Source of the DNA: Bacteroidales bacterium
GTDB lineage: Bacteria; Bacteroidota; Bacteroidia; Bacteroidales; F082
Direction of reading: 5' to 3'
Assembly: GCA_017965765.1 (NCBI GenBank)
Contig: JAGCPJ010000044.1
Location: 1 to 56,220, forward strand
Length of the DNA stretch: 56,220 bases
Below are positions 1 to 7,946 of the stretch, one piece after another (the first letter of the stretch is position 1; every line of letters begins with the position of its first letter). The notes beneath the pieces are model-generated. The model was not told the origin of the DNA. It did no database searches and was given only the letters and a program-made list of their open reading frames with translations. Both the position numbers and the translations under genes were made by a program.

Positions 1-1176
1 CAAGCGCAAGTTTTCGACAAGGTCCTGTGCACGTTCCTTGGCTTCGGCGGAGCAATATTTCTCCACATAGAGTTGGCCGATAGCCATTTCCAAATAATTG
101 GATGTCTTGTTGAGTACACGAATCCAACGGGACTTTTGCGCTTCTTGGCCATAAAGGAATCCGTTGAAGAAGTTGAAGTCTTCGGTGACAAGGTCGTCGC
201 TGAGCAGGGGAGCACTGTTGGTGATGACCTTCCAGCGCAGGTAGTCCTTGATGGCACCAAGGTCAGTGTTTTGGATGAATTTGTCCAAGGCGATGAAGAA
301 GTTTGGCGAGGCCACATTGAGGCTGTCGAAGTCAGGTGCCCCTATGGCGGTGAAGTAATTGTCCCAGTTAAAGTTGGGAGCAGAGACTTGAAACTCACTT
401 CGGCTATTGAAATGATAAAGGTTCTGAGGGTCAAGCATTTCCTCCATGGGCATGGAGATTTTGGCAAGTTCAGTCTCCATGGCAAGAACATTTTTGGCTT
501 TCCGCGCTGCAAGGATTGAATCGGTGCCGGTAAGTCGGAACATGTTAGCAATGTGCTCTACATAATAGTCACATATTACCTGTGTCTCTTCTTCGAGATA
601 CAAATCGGGGACAGGAAGGCTGAGGCCATCTTGGAAAGCCACCATAATGTACCTGTCAGCATTCTTCCAATCAACCATGCAACCAGCTGTGAAAAAGGGT
701 TTAAAACCCTCATCATGGAATTGGCCTATGATCTCTGCAAGTTGCGACTTGTCACTTAATTGGTCAATCTTCTCGAAATAGGGAAGCAACTCGCTGTAGC
801 CGCGCTCGTTGATGGCCACCGAGTCCATGCCCGCATTGTAGAAGTCGCGAATCTTCTGGGCAACACTGCCTTGTTCGGCTTTGCTATTATGAATCGCTTC
901 GTCAATAATCTCTTTGATTTGCAGCTTGGTGCGGGCACTAACTTCCGTGAAGGCATCGTAGTAAGGATTCTCTTCAGGAATAGGGTTGTTTTTCAGCCAG
1001 TTGCTGTTGCAATAGCGATAGAAGTCGTCCGCAGGGTTGATGGTGGTGTCCATGTTGCTCAGCTCAATGGCCGGGAAAACTTCTCTCTTTGATTCAGGGG
1101 TTTCGGCTGCCTTTTGACCGCAGCCTGCTGCCATGATGCATAAAAACAACATGGCAATAGCGTTTGTTTTTTTCAT
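1..1176 (-). CDS. M13-family (neprilysin/PepO-like) zinc metallopeptidase, lipoprotein, C-terminus outside window
   Basis: The gene enters from the left edge and only its first 392 codons are visible. The start at 1176 gives a short basic N-terminus, a hydrophobic stretch and a lipobox ending MAAGC, so the product is probably a lipoprotein. The mature part opens with the M13 N-terminal pattern (PADDFYRYCNSNWL, then IPEE, then FTEVSARTKLQIKEII), as in PepO/neprilysin peptidases. The zinc site (HExxH and the distal Glu) lies in the missing C-terminal part and cannot be checked. M13 enzymes cleave peptides outside the cytoplasm. No -7 box is evident just upstream. The family call is strong; the substrate is unknown. 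Confidence 0.85.
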   Translation of the reverse strand, partial: MKKTNAIAMLFLCIMAAGCGQKAAETPESKREVFPAIELSNMDTTINPADDFYRYCNSNWLKNNPIPEENPYYDAFTEVSARTKLQIKEIIDEAIHNSKAEQGSVAQKIRDFYNAGMDSVAINERGYSELLPYFEKIDQLSDKSQLAEIIGQFHDEGFKPFFTAGCMVDWKNADRYIMVAFQDGLSLPVPDLYLEEETQVICDYYVEHIANMFRLTGTDSILAARKAKNVLAMETELAKISMPMEEMLDPQNLYHFNSRSEFQVSAPNFNWDNYFTAIGAPDFDSLNVASPNFFIALDKFIQNTDLGAIKDYLRWKVITNSAPLLSDDLVTEDFNFFNGFLYGQEAQKSRWIRVLNKTSNYLEMAIGQLYVEKYCSAEAKERAQDLVENLRL

Positions 1177-1253
1177 TATGGATTGGGGTTGTAATAAAAC
1201 AACAATAAGACGGATTTGAACGAAAAAAGTTTCAGATTCACTGAATAATCCAT

Positions 1254-1832
1254 TCAGAATTTCAATTGCATCGATACACCGGCACAAGGCTGAAGTGCAC
1301 CAGACGGATCAGGAGCGAGGGAAACCGAAGGAGCAAAACTTAACTCAACTGGTTTTTTACCATTAATTAGGTCTTGATAGTACATGTTCTTGACCTTTGC
1401 GACATTTCTCGCATCGATACAGGACCAAATGGAGAGTCCGAGATCGAGGCCAAGCGCGGTGAGCATGACCACCATGTTCCTCTTGCCCACCTTGGGATCC
1501 GTGTAACCAGTAAGAAAGCCACTTTCGTTGGTGATAGCGACATTGACGACATTCTCGGCGGACGTTCTGATAATACTTAATAGGACGGCCTCTCCACCCA
1601 TGAATGCTAAACCACGCCACGTCTCACCAGAGAGGAGTTGCCCAATACCAGGAATAAAAAACGAAGTTGCTTCATACCAACCCACATGGTACGGGTCGGT
1701 AGCCTGCCGGACATATTCTTTGGGATTATAGTTTCCTTTGATTTCTGAATAGCGGACTTTTTCGGCTTGTTGGGCGCTGGCCGTAGCGAAGGCCATCATG
1801 GTAACCAGAACGGTAATGAATAGCTTTTTCAT
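1254..1832 (-). CDS. Small exported protein of unknown function (DUF5683-like)
   Basis: The product is 192 aa. The reading frame stays open upstream to 2054, but the ATG at 1832 begins a clear signal peptide (MKKLFITV to ASAQ) and lies about 50 bp below a well-formed promoter, so I use it. The mature region has a hydrophobic motif SFFIPGIGQLLSGETWRG and a further membrane-like segment around VVMLTALGLDLGLSIWSC. The PGxGQ pattern followed by a Gly-rich hydrophobic helix resembles Bacteroidota DUF5683-type envelope proteins, but I am not certain of the family. The C-terminus (GVSMQLKF) ends in Phe, as outer-membrane strands often do. It lies downstream of a LytTR regulator on the same strand, with its own promoter between them. 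Confidence 0.7.
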   Translation of the reverse strand: MKKLFITVLVTMMAFATASAQQAEKVRYSEIKGNYNPKEYVRQATDPYHVGWYEATSFFIPGIGQLLSGETWRGLAFMGGEAVLLSIIRTSAENVVNVAITNESGFLTGYTDPKVGKRNMVVMLTALGLDLGLSIWSCIDARNVAKVKNMYYQDLINGKKPVELSFAPSVSLAPDPSGALQPCAGVSMQLKF

Positions 1833-1882
1833 GATACAAAATGATGATTGGTTTGACATTTGAATTTCGATGTTTTCAAATG

Positions 1883-1914
1883 CAAAAATAGACCCAATCA
1901 TCCACGCTACCAAA
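1883..1914 (-). promoter_or_regulatory. Bacteroidota-type promoter for the 1254-1832 gene
   Basis: On the minus strand TATTTTTG (1883-1890) matches the -7 consensus TAnnTTTG. TTTG (1911-1914) lies 20 bp upstream as the -33 element. The pair sits about 50 bp above the ATG at 1832. Confidence 0.65.
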
Positions 1915-1965
1915 CACATGGGACGGACAACTAGAAGCACGGACGAACAACTAGATGAGCCGCTG

Positions 1966-2811
1966 TTAGATGACGTATGACTTGAGTTTGGGAACGAAAG
2001 AACGGGATACGGGAACCGTTGCAAGGCCACCTCCAAGTTCGAGAGTATAACCATTGGAGTTCCCCTTGGCGGAGGTGATGCTGTTCAGGTTCACCACAAA
2101 AGAACGATGGCACTGAAAGATGTTCGGATAATCTTTAAGATCGTTGAGCACGGAAGTTAGGGTGGACTGAATCTCATTCCGGTTCAATTGCCCGTCACGT
2201 ACAAAAAACACCGCCACGTTATTCTTTTGTGCTTCGATGTATAGCAAGTCGTTCAGGGGAAGGCAAAGGTCGTTACCCCTGATACGGTGGTCATGAAGTT
2301 TGACTTGAACACCTTCCTGCTCCTGCGTAGTCTTTTCCAGAAGGGCATCCAACTGCTTGCGCACATATTGATGATAGGATATCGATGTGGAAAGAACTGT
2401 ATATATCAGGCCGATGAGGATTGTGAAATAAACCATTTCCAAACCAGCCGCCAGTTCCATAGGGTATTGAAACAAGATGCAGGCCATTAAGAAATTACAC
2501 AATCCAATGATCAGGATCTCCACGAAAACCGTCAAGGCCTGATGCCATATTCTCCAAGTCTTGACATGTTCATGTAAGGGAACCTCAATGCAATAATCCA
2601 TGGCAAGACAACAAACGAACGTAACCAAGCCAAATGCTAGCGACACCAAGAACTTGTTCCCAGCATATTCGCTGATCCCAAACGGTTGCAGTAAGAATAG
2701 GATCAAAAAGACAATGGCAAACGCAATCAGGCCTTCTTTTACTGGATGATCGTTCAACTCAAACGGATATTTCCTTTTTAGAATTGAAACCTTACCTTTC
2801 ATGCTTTTCAT
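1966..2811 (-). CDS. Membrane-anchored LytTR-family transcriptional regulator
   Basis: The product is 281 aa. The N-terminal half carries four hydrophobic segments (around residues 28-45, 52-70, 88-112 and 118-142), followed by a short linker and a C-terminal LytTR DNA-binding domain (about residues 170-281). Typical LytTR features are visible: DLLYIEAQKNNVAVFF, then a conserved FQCHRSFVVNL and the closing VPVSRSFVPKLK. No receiver domain is present, so this is the membrane type of LytTR regulator, common in Bacteroidota, rather than a two-component response regulator. A second Met three codons in (2802) is an alternative start. The downstream gene with its own promoter is a candidate target. 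Confidence 0.88.
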   Translation of the reverse strand: MKSMKGKVSILKRKYPFELNDHPVKEGLIAFAIVFLILFLLQPFGISEYAGNKFLVSLAFGLVTFVCCLAMDYCIEVPLHEHVKTWRIWHQALTVFVEILIIGLCNFLMACILFQYPMELAAGLEMVYFTILIGLIYTVLSTSISYHQYVRKQLDALLEKTTQEQEGVQVKLHDHRIRGNDLCLPLNDLLYIEAQKNNVAVFFVRDGQLNRNEIQSTLTSVLNDLKDYPNIFQCHRSFVVNLNSITSAKGNSNGYTLELGGGLATVPVSRSFVPKLKSYVI

Positions 2812-2844
2812 ATTGTCCTTTATCTTCTCACTAAGAAAGGTTTA

Positions 2845-2999
2845 TTACAACGCCCGATAATGTTCCTTGAGATAGGCATCTACCCAATCATAATAAGTTT
2901 CCATCTCAGAAACATCCTTATTGCTACGAAGCTTAGATAGGGCCGAACCCCTGTTATGATAAAGGCCAAGGTGATCAAAGCCCAAAAAAGCTTTCTCAT
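2845..2999 (-). pseudogene. Possible small frameshifted gene just downstream of the dsbD-like gene
   Basis: An ATG at 2999, 12 bp past the dsbD-like stop, opens a 39-codon frame (to 2880) that begins like a signal or membrane helix (MRKLFWALITLAFIITG). The frame then turns into basic, non-protein-like sequence. Another frame over the same DNA reads well to a stop at 2845 (SALSKLRSNKDVSEMETYYD, then WVDAYLKEHYRAL) but lacks a start. Together they look like one small exported protein of about 50 aa split by a frameshift. This could also be chance. Confidence 0.3.
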
Positions 3000-3011
3000 G
3001 GCCTTGCAAAA

Positions 3012-5093
3012 TTAATCCAGCACGTGCTGATAGAACGTCCCCTCCTGGAAATGCTGAAGACCTTCTTTCAAGAAATTGACGAATGCATCTTTGTCAAGGT
3101 CATAGGCGCGAGGTTTCATCAGCAAGTTGCCATTATGATCCATCAGACAGTAGTAAGGCTGAGCGTTGGTTCCAAACTTGGCAATCTGGAAATCGGCGTT
3201 CTTACGTCCGATGGTTTTCTTTTCCTTGCCATCATAGCTGGATGTGTACCATTCCTCTTTGGGCAAGGAAGCCTTGTCGTCAACATATAAAGCGCAGAGG
3301 ATAAAGTCGTTACGCAGCATATCCTTTACACGAGGATCGCTCCACACGTTAGCTTCCATCTCACGGCAGTTCACACAACCATGACCCGTGAAGTCGATAA
3401 AGATAGGCTTCCCTTGTGCCTTGGCGCAACTTAGGGCCTGGTTGTAGTCGAAGTAGCCTTTCAGGTTATGGGCCAGGTGGAAGAGGTCGGCGTATTTGGG
3501 CTCCTCGCAGAGGAAGTTGGCGTCGCCTGCAATGGTACTGGCTTGTTCCTGTGATGACACGGTCATATTGGCGAATTTGGCATCCACATATTCGATGACT
3601 TTCTCGCTGTTCTCTTCAATGATGCGGTTCAGGTCGAAGTCAAGGGTTTGCTTAGGAGGAAGATATCCCGAAAGGGCTTTCAACGGAGCGCCCCACATGC
3701 CGGGAATCATATAGACGACGAAAGTGAAGTCAATGATGATGAGGATGAGTCGGAACACGCCCAGTTCCTTGACTTCCTTCTCCCCTTTGAAGCGAAGCTT
3801 GCCAAGCAGGTAAAGGCCAAGCAGGGTGAAGCAGACGATCCAGATGCCGAGATAAACCTCACGATCGAGCAGACCCCAGTGATAGGTCTGGTCGGCAACG
3901 CTGAGGAACTTGAATCCGAGGGCGACTTCGATGAAGCCGAGCACCACCTTCACGGAGTTGAGCCAGCCACCGCTCTTGGGCAGGCGCTGCAGCAAGTTCG
4001 GGAAGAAGGCGAAGAGGGCAAACGGCAGGGCGAAGGCCACCGCGAAGGCAAACATCGTCACAATAGGTGCCCAGAACTCACCTGAAGTGGATTTGATGAG
4101 CACGGTACCAACGATGGGACCCGTACAGGCGAAGGACACCAGCACTAAGGTCAAAGCCATGAAGAAGATACCGCCCAAGTTCTTGGTATTCTGTTTGCTG
4201 TCGCTTTTGTTCACCATATTGCTTCCCAGGGTGATCTCGAAAGCACCGAAGAAGGAAGCCGCAAAGACCATGAACACCAGGAAGAAGATGATGTTGGGCA
4301 GCCAGTGCGTAGCCAGCCAGTTGAAGATGTCGGCCGTGACGCTGTTACCTCCCACCAACCAGGTGATGATGATGATCAAAGCGATGGGAAGGGTGTAAAG
4401 CAACACGATGAAGAGGAAATACATGAAAGCCTTGAAACGTCCTTGCGCTTTGCTCTCTCCTTCGCCGTGCATGAAGAACGACACCGTCATCGGGATCATC
4501 GGGAACACGCAAGGCGTGAGCAGGGCAGCGAAACCCCAAAGGATGGCCTCCAGGATCATCGCCCAAATGTTGGACTTGGCATGGCCGCCAACGCCTTCAT
4601 CTGCTGCATCGGCTGCGCTCAGCACTGCCGGGTCCCCGTAGGTCAGGTCCACATCCTCGGTAAGCGACACACACATACCGTCTTTGCAGGCTTGGTAATT
4701 CAGCTCGCCTACCAAAGGGAAGGAACCCTCCTTGAGTTTCTTGAACTTTTGGCCGAATGATGCGGTCCCTGAGAACTGGTAGTAATCCACCTCGAAGATA
4801 TCGTCATGGAACAGCGGTACCTGGGTAAGGTCGTAGCCCTCACCTACCGGCTCGTAATACTCGGTGGCCTCGAAGCTGAACACCGTGGGCAGCGGAGCTA
4901 GATCAGGCATTTTTGTGGAATAGATGTGGTAGGAAGGTTCGATGGTTGCCGTAGCCACCAATTCGAATTCGTTCTCGTTGAGGTCATTGATGGAAAAAGT
5001 CCACTGCACAGGATCCAGGATTTCCTGAGCTTGAGTCTTTACAGAAAAGGTGGTCGCAAAGACCAGCAATAGCGACAAAAACAGTTTTTTCAT
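3012..5093 (-). CDS. dsbD: DsbD-like thiol:disulfide interchange protein
   Basis: The 693-aa product has a signal peptide (ending around KTQA), an N-terminal periplasmic DsbD-alpha-like domain (about 25-150), a DsbD/CcdA membrane domain with about eight hydrophobic segments (about 175-480; LLTPCVFPMIPMTVSFF and VSFACTGPIVGT carry the membrane cysteines) and a C-terminal thioredoxin-fold domain with CVNC in GHGCVNCREMEANVW. The architecture passes electrons from cytoplasmic thioredoxin to periplasmic disulfides. The order of cysteine pairs supports function in all three domains. The start at 5093 gives the signal peptide directly. It lies 49 bp downstream of tilS and has a candidate -7 box in that gap. 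Confidence 0.93.
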   Translation of the reverse strand: MKKLFLSLLLVFATTFSVKTQAQEILDPVQWTFSINDLNENEFELVATATIEPSYHIYSTKMPDLAPLPTVFSFEATEYYEPVGEGYDLTQVPLFHDDIFEVDYYQFSGTASFGQKFKKLKEGSFPLVGELNYQACKDGMCVSLTEDVDLTYGDPAVLSAADAADEGVGGHAKSNIWAMILEAILWGFAALLTPCVFPMIPMTVSFFMHGEGESKAQGRFKAFMYFLFIVLLYTLPIALIIIITWLVGGNSVTADIFNWLATHWLPNIIFFLVFMVFAASFFGAFEITLGSNMVNKSDSKQNTKNLGGIFFMALTLVLVSFACTGPIVGTVLIKSTSGEFWAPIVTMFAFAVAFALPFALFAFFPNLLQRLPKSGGWLNSVKVVLGFIEVALGFKFLSVADQTYHWGLLDREVYLGIWIVCFTLLGLYLLGKLRFKGEKEVKELGVFRLILIIIDFTFVVYMIPGMWGAPLKALSGYLPPKQTLDFDLNRIIEENSEKVIEYVDAKFANMTVSSQEQASTIAGDANFLCEEPKYADLFHLAHNLKGYFDYNQALSCAKAQGKPIFIDFTGHGCVNCREMEANVWSDPRVKDMLRNDFILCALYVDDKASLPKEEWYTSSYDGKEKKTIGRKNADFQIAKFGTNAQPYYCLMDHNGNLLMKPRAYDLDKDAFVNFLKEGLQHFQEGTFYQHVLD

Positions 5094-5124
5094 AAAAGAT
5101 AGTATTGCTTCGAACTATGAGGTG

Positions 5125-5132
5125 CAAAAATA
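5125..5132 (-). promoter_or_regulatory. -7 box upstream of the dsbD-like gene
   Basis: Minus-strand TATTTTTG matches TAnnTTTG, 31 bp above the ATG. I see no -33 TTTG at the expected spacing. Confidence 0.4.
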
Positions 5133-5142
5133 CAAAAACAAA

Positions 5143-6471
5143 TCACATCATCCGTACAATTAAGATGGTTTTTGTTTTGTCGGTCACTTTAAAACGCTCA
5201 TCGATACGTCGGCCAACCACCCAGACGATCTCCTCTTTCGCCGAGGTGAGCACTTGGCATTCCTCCTTCTGTCTGGTAGTCATCTTCTGATCCACGAAGA
5301 AGTCGCTCAGCAGTTTGGAGCCTTTCATGCCGAGGGGATGGAAACGGTCGCCAGCTTGCCATTTTCTGATTTGCAAGGGAAAAGAAAGCTTTTCGTAGTC
5401 CAATTGTGCTACCTGAGGCGACTTGTCAATGACAAAACCTGCTTCTTTCTCAATTTGCCGATACGACAATTCAATGGGTGTCTCATTCTGCTGACAAATC
5501 GGTGTCAATTCGAGGCCGTTACGTTCGATAGTCACCCGATGCGTCGGGGAAATGAAACTAGTGCCAGGTTGGCCGTTATTTAAGGCTTCATAAATAAAGT
5601 GGACTTGGTCAGAATTAAAACCAAAATCTCTCAACCATTCGAAAAGAAGCTGTTCACCCATGTCATTGCGAGGGAGGAACGACCGAAGCAATCCACACTC
5701 AACAACAGTGGATTGCCGCGTCGCTCCGCAAAGCTCCGCTCCTCGCAATGACGTACCCGGCGCTTCTTGTGTCACCAACTGCGATAGCTTTTCGTTTAGC
5801 AATTCCCGATACAATTCATTTTCCGATGCCAGATGACTAATGGATTTCAAAATAGCACTCCTCCCCTCTTTGGAGATATTGTCAATCGCTGGAAGAAGTT
5901 CGTGGCGAATCTTGTTGCGGAGATACAGGGTCTCTGCGTTGGTATGGTCTTCTCGCCACGTCAGTCCGTTTTCAATGGCATATTGACGGATTTCCTCCCT
6001 TGAAGTTTCCAGTAGGGGTCGAATGATACGACCGTTAACCATTTGCATTCCTTTCAGGCCTTTTATTCCGGCGCCTCTCAGAAGGTTGATGAAGAAAGTC
6101 TCCAATTGGTCGTCGGCATGATGCGCTACAGCGATATGGTCATAACCCAACTGTTGCCGCAGCTCCTCAAACCAGGCGTACCGTAGTTCACGGGCGGCCA
6201 TCTCGATGGAAAGCTTATGCTCCTCGGCATAGTTTAGCGTATCGAACTGTTTCACATAGAGCGTCAACCCGTTCCGTTCCGCATAGGCACGTACAAACTG
6301 TTCATCGCCATCCGATTCCTCTCCTCTCAGGTGGAAGTTACAATGGGCGAGCACGAAGTCAGCTTTAGACTTCAGCAATACGTCAGCGAGCACCATGGAA
6401 TCAATGCCGCCGCTGATCGCAAGGATGATTTTTTTGCTTTCGATGTATGGTTTAACGATCATTTTCATCAT
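5143..6471 (-). CDS. tilS: tRNA(Ile)-lysidine synthetase
   Basis: The 442-aa product has the N-type ATP pyrophosphatase loop SGGIDS at residues 20-25, the downstream HCNFHLRGEES and AHHADDQLET motifs of TilS, and a C-terminal substrate-binding domain (IRKWQAGDRFHPLGMKG). TilS converts the wobble C of tRNA-Ile(CAU) to lysidine and is essential in most bacteria. Residues about 240-270, between the catalytic and C-terminal parts, are encoded by a 91-bp palindrome and are Ser/Arg/Gly/Cys-rich, unlike the rest of the protein. The frame stays open through it. The start could be any of the Mets at residues 1, 2 or 4. A heptamer tract lies just upstream. Confidence 0.95.
   Translation of the reverse strand: MMKMIVKPYIESKKIILAISGGIDSMVLADVLLKSKADFVLAHCNFHLRGEESDGDEQFVRAYAERNGLTLYVKQFDTLNYAEEHKLSIEMAARELRYAWFEELRQQLGYDHIAVAHHADDQLETFFINLLRGAGIKGLKGMQMVNGRIIRPLLETSREEIRQYAIENGLTWREDHTNAETLYLRNKIRHELLPAIDNISKEGRSAILKSISHLASENELYRELLNEKLSQLVTQEAPGTSLRGAELCGATRQSTVVECGLLRSFLPRNDMGEQLLFEWLRDFGFNSDQVHFIYEALNNGQPGTSFISPTHRVTIERNGLELTPICQQNETPIELSYRQIEKEAGFVIDKSPQVAQLDYEKLSFPLQIRKWQAGDRFHPLGMKGSKLLSDFFVDQKMTTRQKEECQVLTSAKEEIVWVVGRRIDERFKVTDKTKTILIVRMM
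5662..5752. repeat. Palindromic element inserted in frame in tilS
   Basis: The outer arms GTCATTGCGAGG (5662-5673) and CCTCGCAATGAC (5741-5752) are exact inverted copies. Inner arms GCAATCCAC (5688-5696) and GTGGATTGC (5708-5716) extend the foldback around a short loop, with imperfect pairing between. It resembles the widespread CATTGCGAGGAGCG-type palindromic elements seen in many bacterial genomes. It encodes about 30 residues of TilS without a stop. Confidence 0.8.
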
Positions 6472-6510
6472 TGTCGCCCCTCAATAAACACCTATTGACT
6501 GATTCCACCT

Positions 6511-6545
6511 ACTCCTAACTCCTAACTCCTCACTCCTCACTCCTT
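6511..6545. repeat. Heptamer tandem repeat (ACTCCTA/ACTCCTC), five units
   Basis: Five contiguous 7-bp units (ACTCCTA twice, ACTCCTC twice, ACTCCTT) fill the gap before tilS. The last unit supplies part of the TAA stop of the flavin reductase gene. Confidence 0.85.
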
Positions 6546-7110
6546 ATCTCTTCTTTTTCACCGAAAACCCAAAACCACCGATCTTCTCGCCCAACCCATA
6601 ATACTTGCCATGGGAATAGGCCAAAGGCCGAGCGTGGTTCAACTGGAAGGCGCCTGTGCCTTTATCGATCAAGCTTTCTTCGGCGTCGACGGCTACCACC
6701 TCGGCGATGAACATATCATGGGAACCCAGTTCTTTCACCTCCACGACCTTGCATTCAATGCTCAGCGGGGACTCCTTGATCAAGGGTGCCTTCACCATTT
6801 GAGCTGGCTCCGCATGGAGATGCATTTGCTTAAACTTATTGTAGTCCCGACCCGAACGCACCCCACACCAATCGGTAGCGGCAGCCAGATCCTCCGTTGT
6901 CAAGTTAATGACGAACTCTTTGTTTTTCATGATGAGCGCATGGGAATGGCGTTCCTTACGGACGGAGATATAGCACATCGGCGGGTCGGAGCAAATCGTT
7001 CCTGTCCAGCCGATGGTGATGATATTATAGTTTTCTTCGCAGTCGCCGCAGGTGACCATCACGGCGGGCAATGGATAGATCAGGGTTCCAGGTTTGAAGG
7101 GGATTTTCAT
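6544..7110 (-). CDS. Flavin reductase-like, FMN-binding split-barrel protein
   Basis: The 188-aa product matches the flavin reductase/flavoredoxin-like family. An N-terminal strand (YPLPAVMVTCG) is followed by NIITIGWTGTICSDPPMCYISVR, the region that binds the FMN phosphate in this fold, and by KEFVINLTTEDLAAATDWCG. It probably binds FMN and transfers electrons or reduces flavin. The partner is not evident. I use the ATG at 7110; the frame also permits a TTG at 7119. Its stop codon lies at the edge of the ACTCCTA heptamer tract. It follows a small exported protein gene by 36 bp and may share its transcript. Confidence 0.85.
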   Translation of the reverse strand: MKIPFKPGTLIYPLPAVMVTCGDCEENYNIITIGWTGTICSDPPMCYISVRKERHSHALIMKNKEFVINLTTEDLAAATDWCGVRSGRDYNKFKQMHLHAEPAQMVKAPLIKESPLSIECKVVEVKELGSHDMFIAEVVAVDAEESLIDKGTGAFQLNHARPLAYSHGKYYGLGEKIGGFGFSVKKKR

Positions 7111-7146
7111 ATAAAACAAAAGAACAACTGGAGTTCACCCTAAGAA

Positions 7147-7635
7147 TCAGAAACTCAAGGTTACACCCACACCTTGAGACACCAACCCGAAATCAACTTC
7201 AACGCTGTTCCCATACGAAGTGACTCCGAGGTTTCCATTATAGATGGTGGCTCCTTTATTGAAATGGTTATCAGCCAAAGCAGATAAGCCAAACCCAATA
7301 GCAGTTAGGCCTATTCCTCCACCTAAAATATAGGGATTAAACTTATCAAAAAAAAGATTGCTAATTTGCCATCCAATGGCAAATCCACCAGCATAAGCAA
7401 ATACATATGAGAAACCCGAAGCAATACTTGCTTTCTTCACCTCCTTAAGTGCCAATGGATCATTGGAAACGATGGCCTTCATGTCACTCATTCTGGTAAT
7501 CATCTTATCCCCATAATAATAATTGTGACCTATAAAAGCTTTGTCAATAATAATGGGTTCATTGCTTGATTGAGCAAACAACGAAGACACTCCAAGGAAG
7601 AGCATGACAACTAATAAGAAAAATAATTTTTTCAT
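7147..7635 (-). CDS. Small exported protein of unknown function
   Basis: The 162-aa product begins with a signal peptide (MKKLFFLLVVML, cleaved near LFAQ). The mature part contains two Gly-rich hydrophobic stretches (FAYAGGFAIGWQI and YILGGGIGLTAIGFGLSAL) and ends in a beta-like segment closing with Phe (GVGVTLSF), consistent with an outer-membrane or periplasmic location. No enzymatic motif is visible. I do not recognise the family. The motif order recalls small Bacteroidota envelope proteins with a paired-helix hairpin. The gene follows a remnant locus and precedes the flavin reductase gene on the same strand. Confidence 0.65.
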   Translation of the reverse strand: MKKLFFLLVVMLFLGVSSLFAQSSNEPIIIDKAFIGHNYYYGDKMITRMSDMKAIVSNDPLALKEVKKASIASGFSYVFAYAGGFAIGWQISNLFFDKFNPYILGGGIGLTAIGFGLSALADNHFNKGATIYNGNLGVTSYGNSVEVDFGLVSQGVGVTLSF

Positions 7636-7676
7636 AATACTGCATTATTTGGTTTAAGATAACGTTTATGGCCTGC

Positions 7677-7837
7677 CTATTCTTGTTGTTGTCGCAAATT
7701 ATCAAAAAGGTATTCTACGGCTTCAAGTAAAGGGTTAAGGTCTTGTTTGATGACATTAGCGAACGAATACCAAAGTCATTCCTTAATTCTTCTTCGTTGT
7801 TTTCAATGAGTTCTATATATTCCTTTTTTGTCTTCAT
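7677..7837 (-). pseudogene. Remnant of an MNT-type nucleotidyltransferase (possibly fused to a HEPN tail)
   Basis: The ATG at 7837 begins MKTKKEYIELIENNEEELRN followed by DFGIRSL. This closely resembles the N-terminus of minimal nucleotidyltransferases (MntA-type antitoxins of HEPN/MNT pairs), but it stops before the GSxxRG active site could follow. That ORF ends after 40 codons at 7715. A second frame then reads FANVIKQDLNPLLEAVEYLF to a stop at 7677, which looks like the C-terminal helix of such a protein or of its HEPN partner. A deletion joining the two ends of the locus explains both pieces. Confidence 0.5.
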
Positions 7838-7892
7838 ACGGCAAAGATAATCATTTTTCATTAAACCACAACCTGTTCGGAAATCAGAAAAT

Positions 7893-7926
7893 AAAAAAAA
7901 TCCCGCTCAAATGAGCGAGATTTTTT
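7893..7926 (-). terminator. Rho-independent terminator of korB
   Basis: The hairpin has near-perfect arms (TCCCGCTCA / TGAGCGAGA, one G-T type mismatch) with a 2-base loop, flanked by A and T runs on both sides. It lies 20 bp past the korB stop. Confidence 0.8.
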
Positions 7927-7946
7927 CATTTCAAATCGATTGACGA

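Noticed and set aside
1833-2054. Upstream extension of the 1254-1832 gene
   Set aside because: It would bury the signal peptide and run over the promoter and the end of the LytTR gene.
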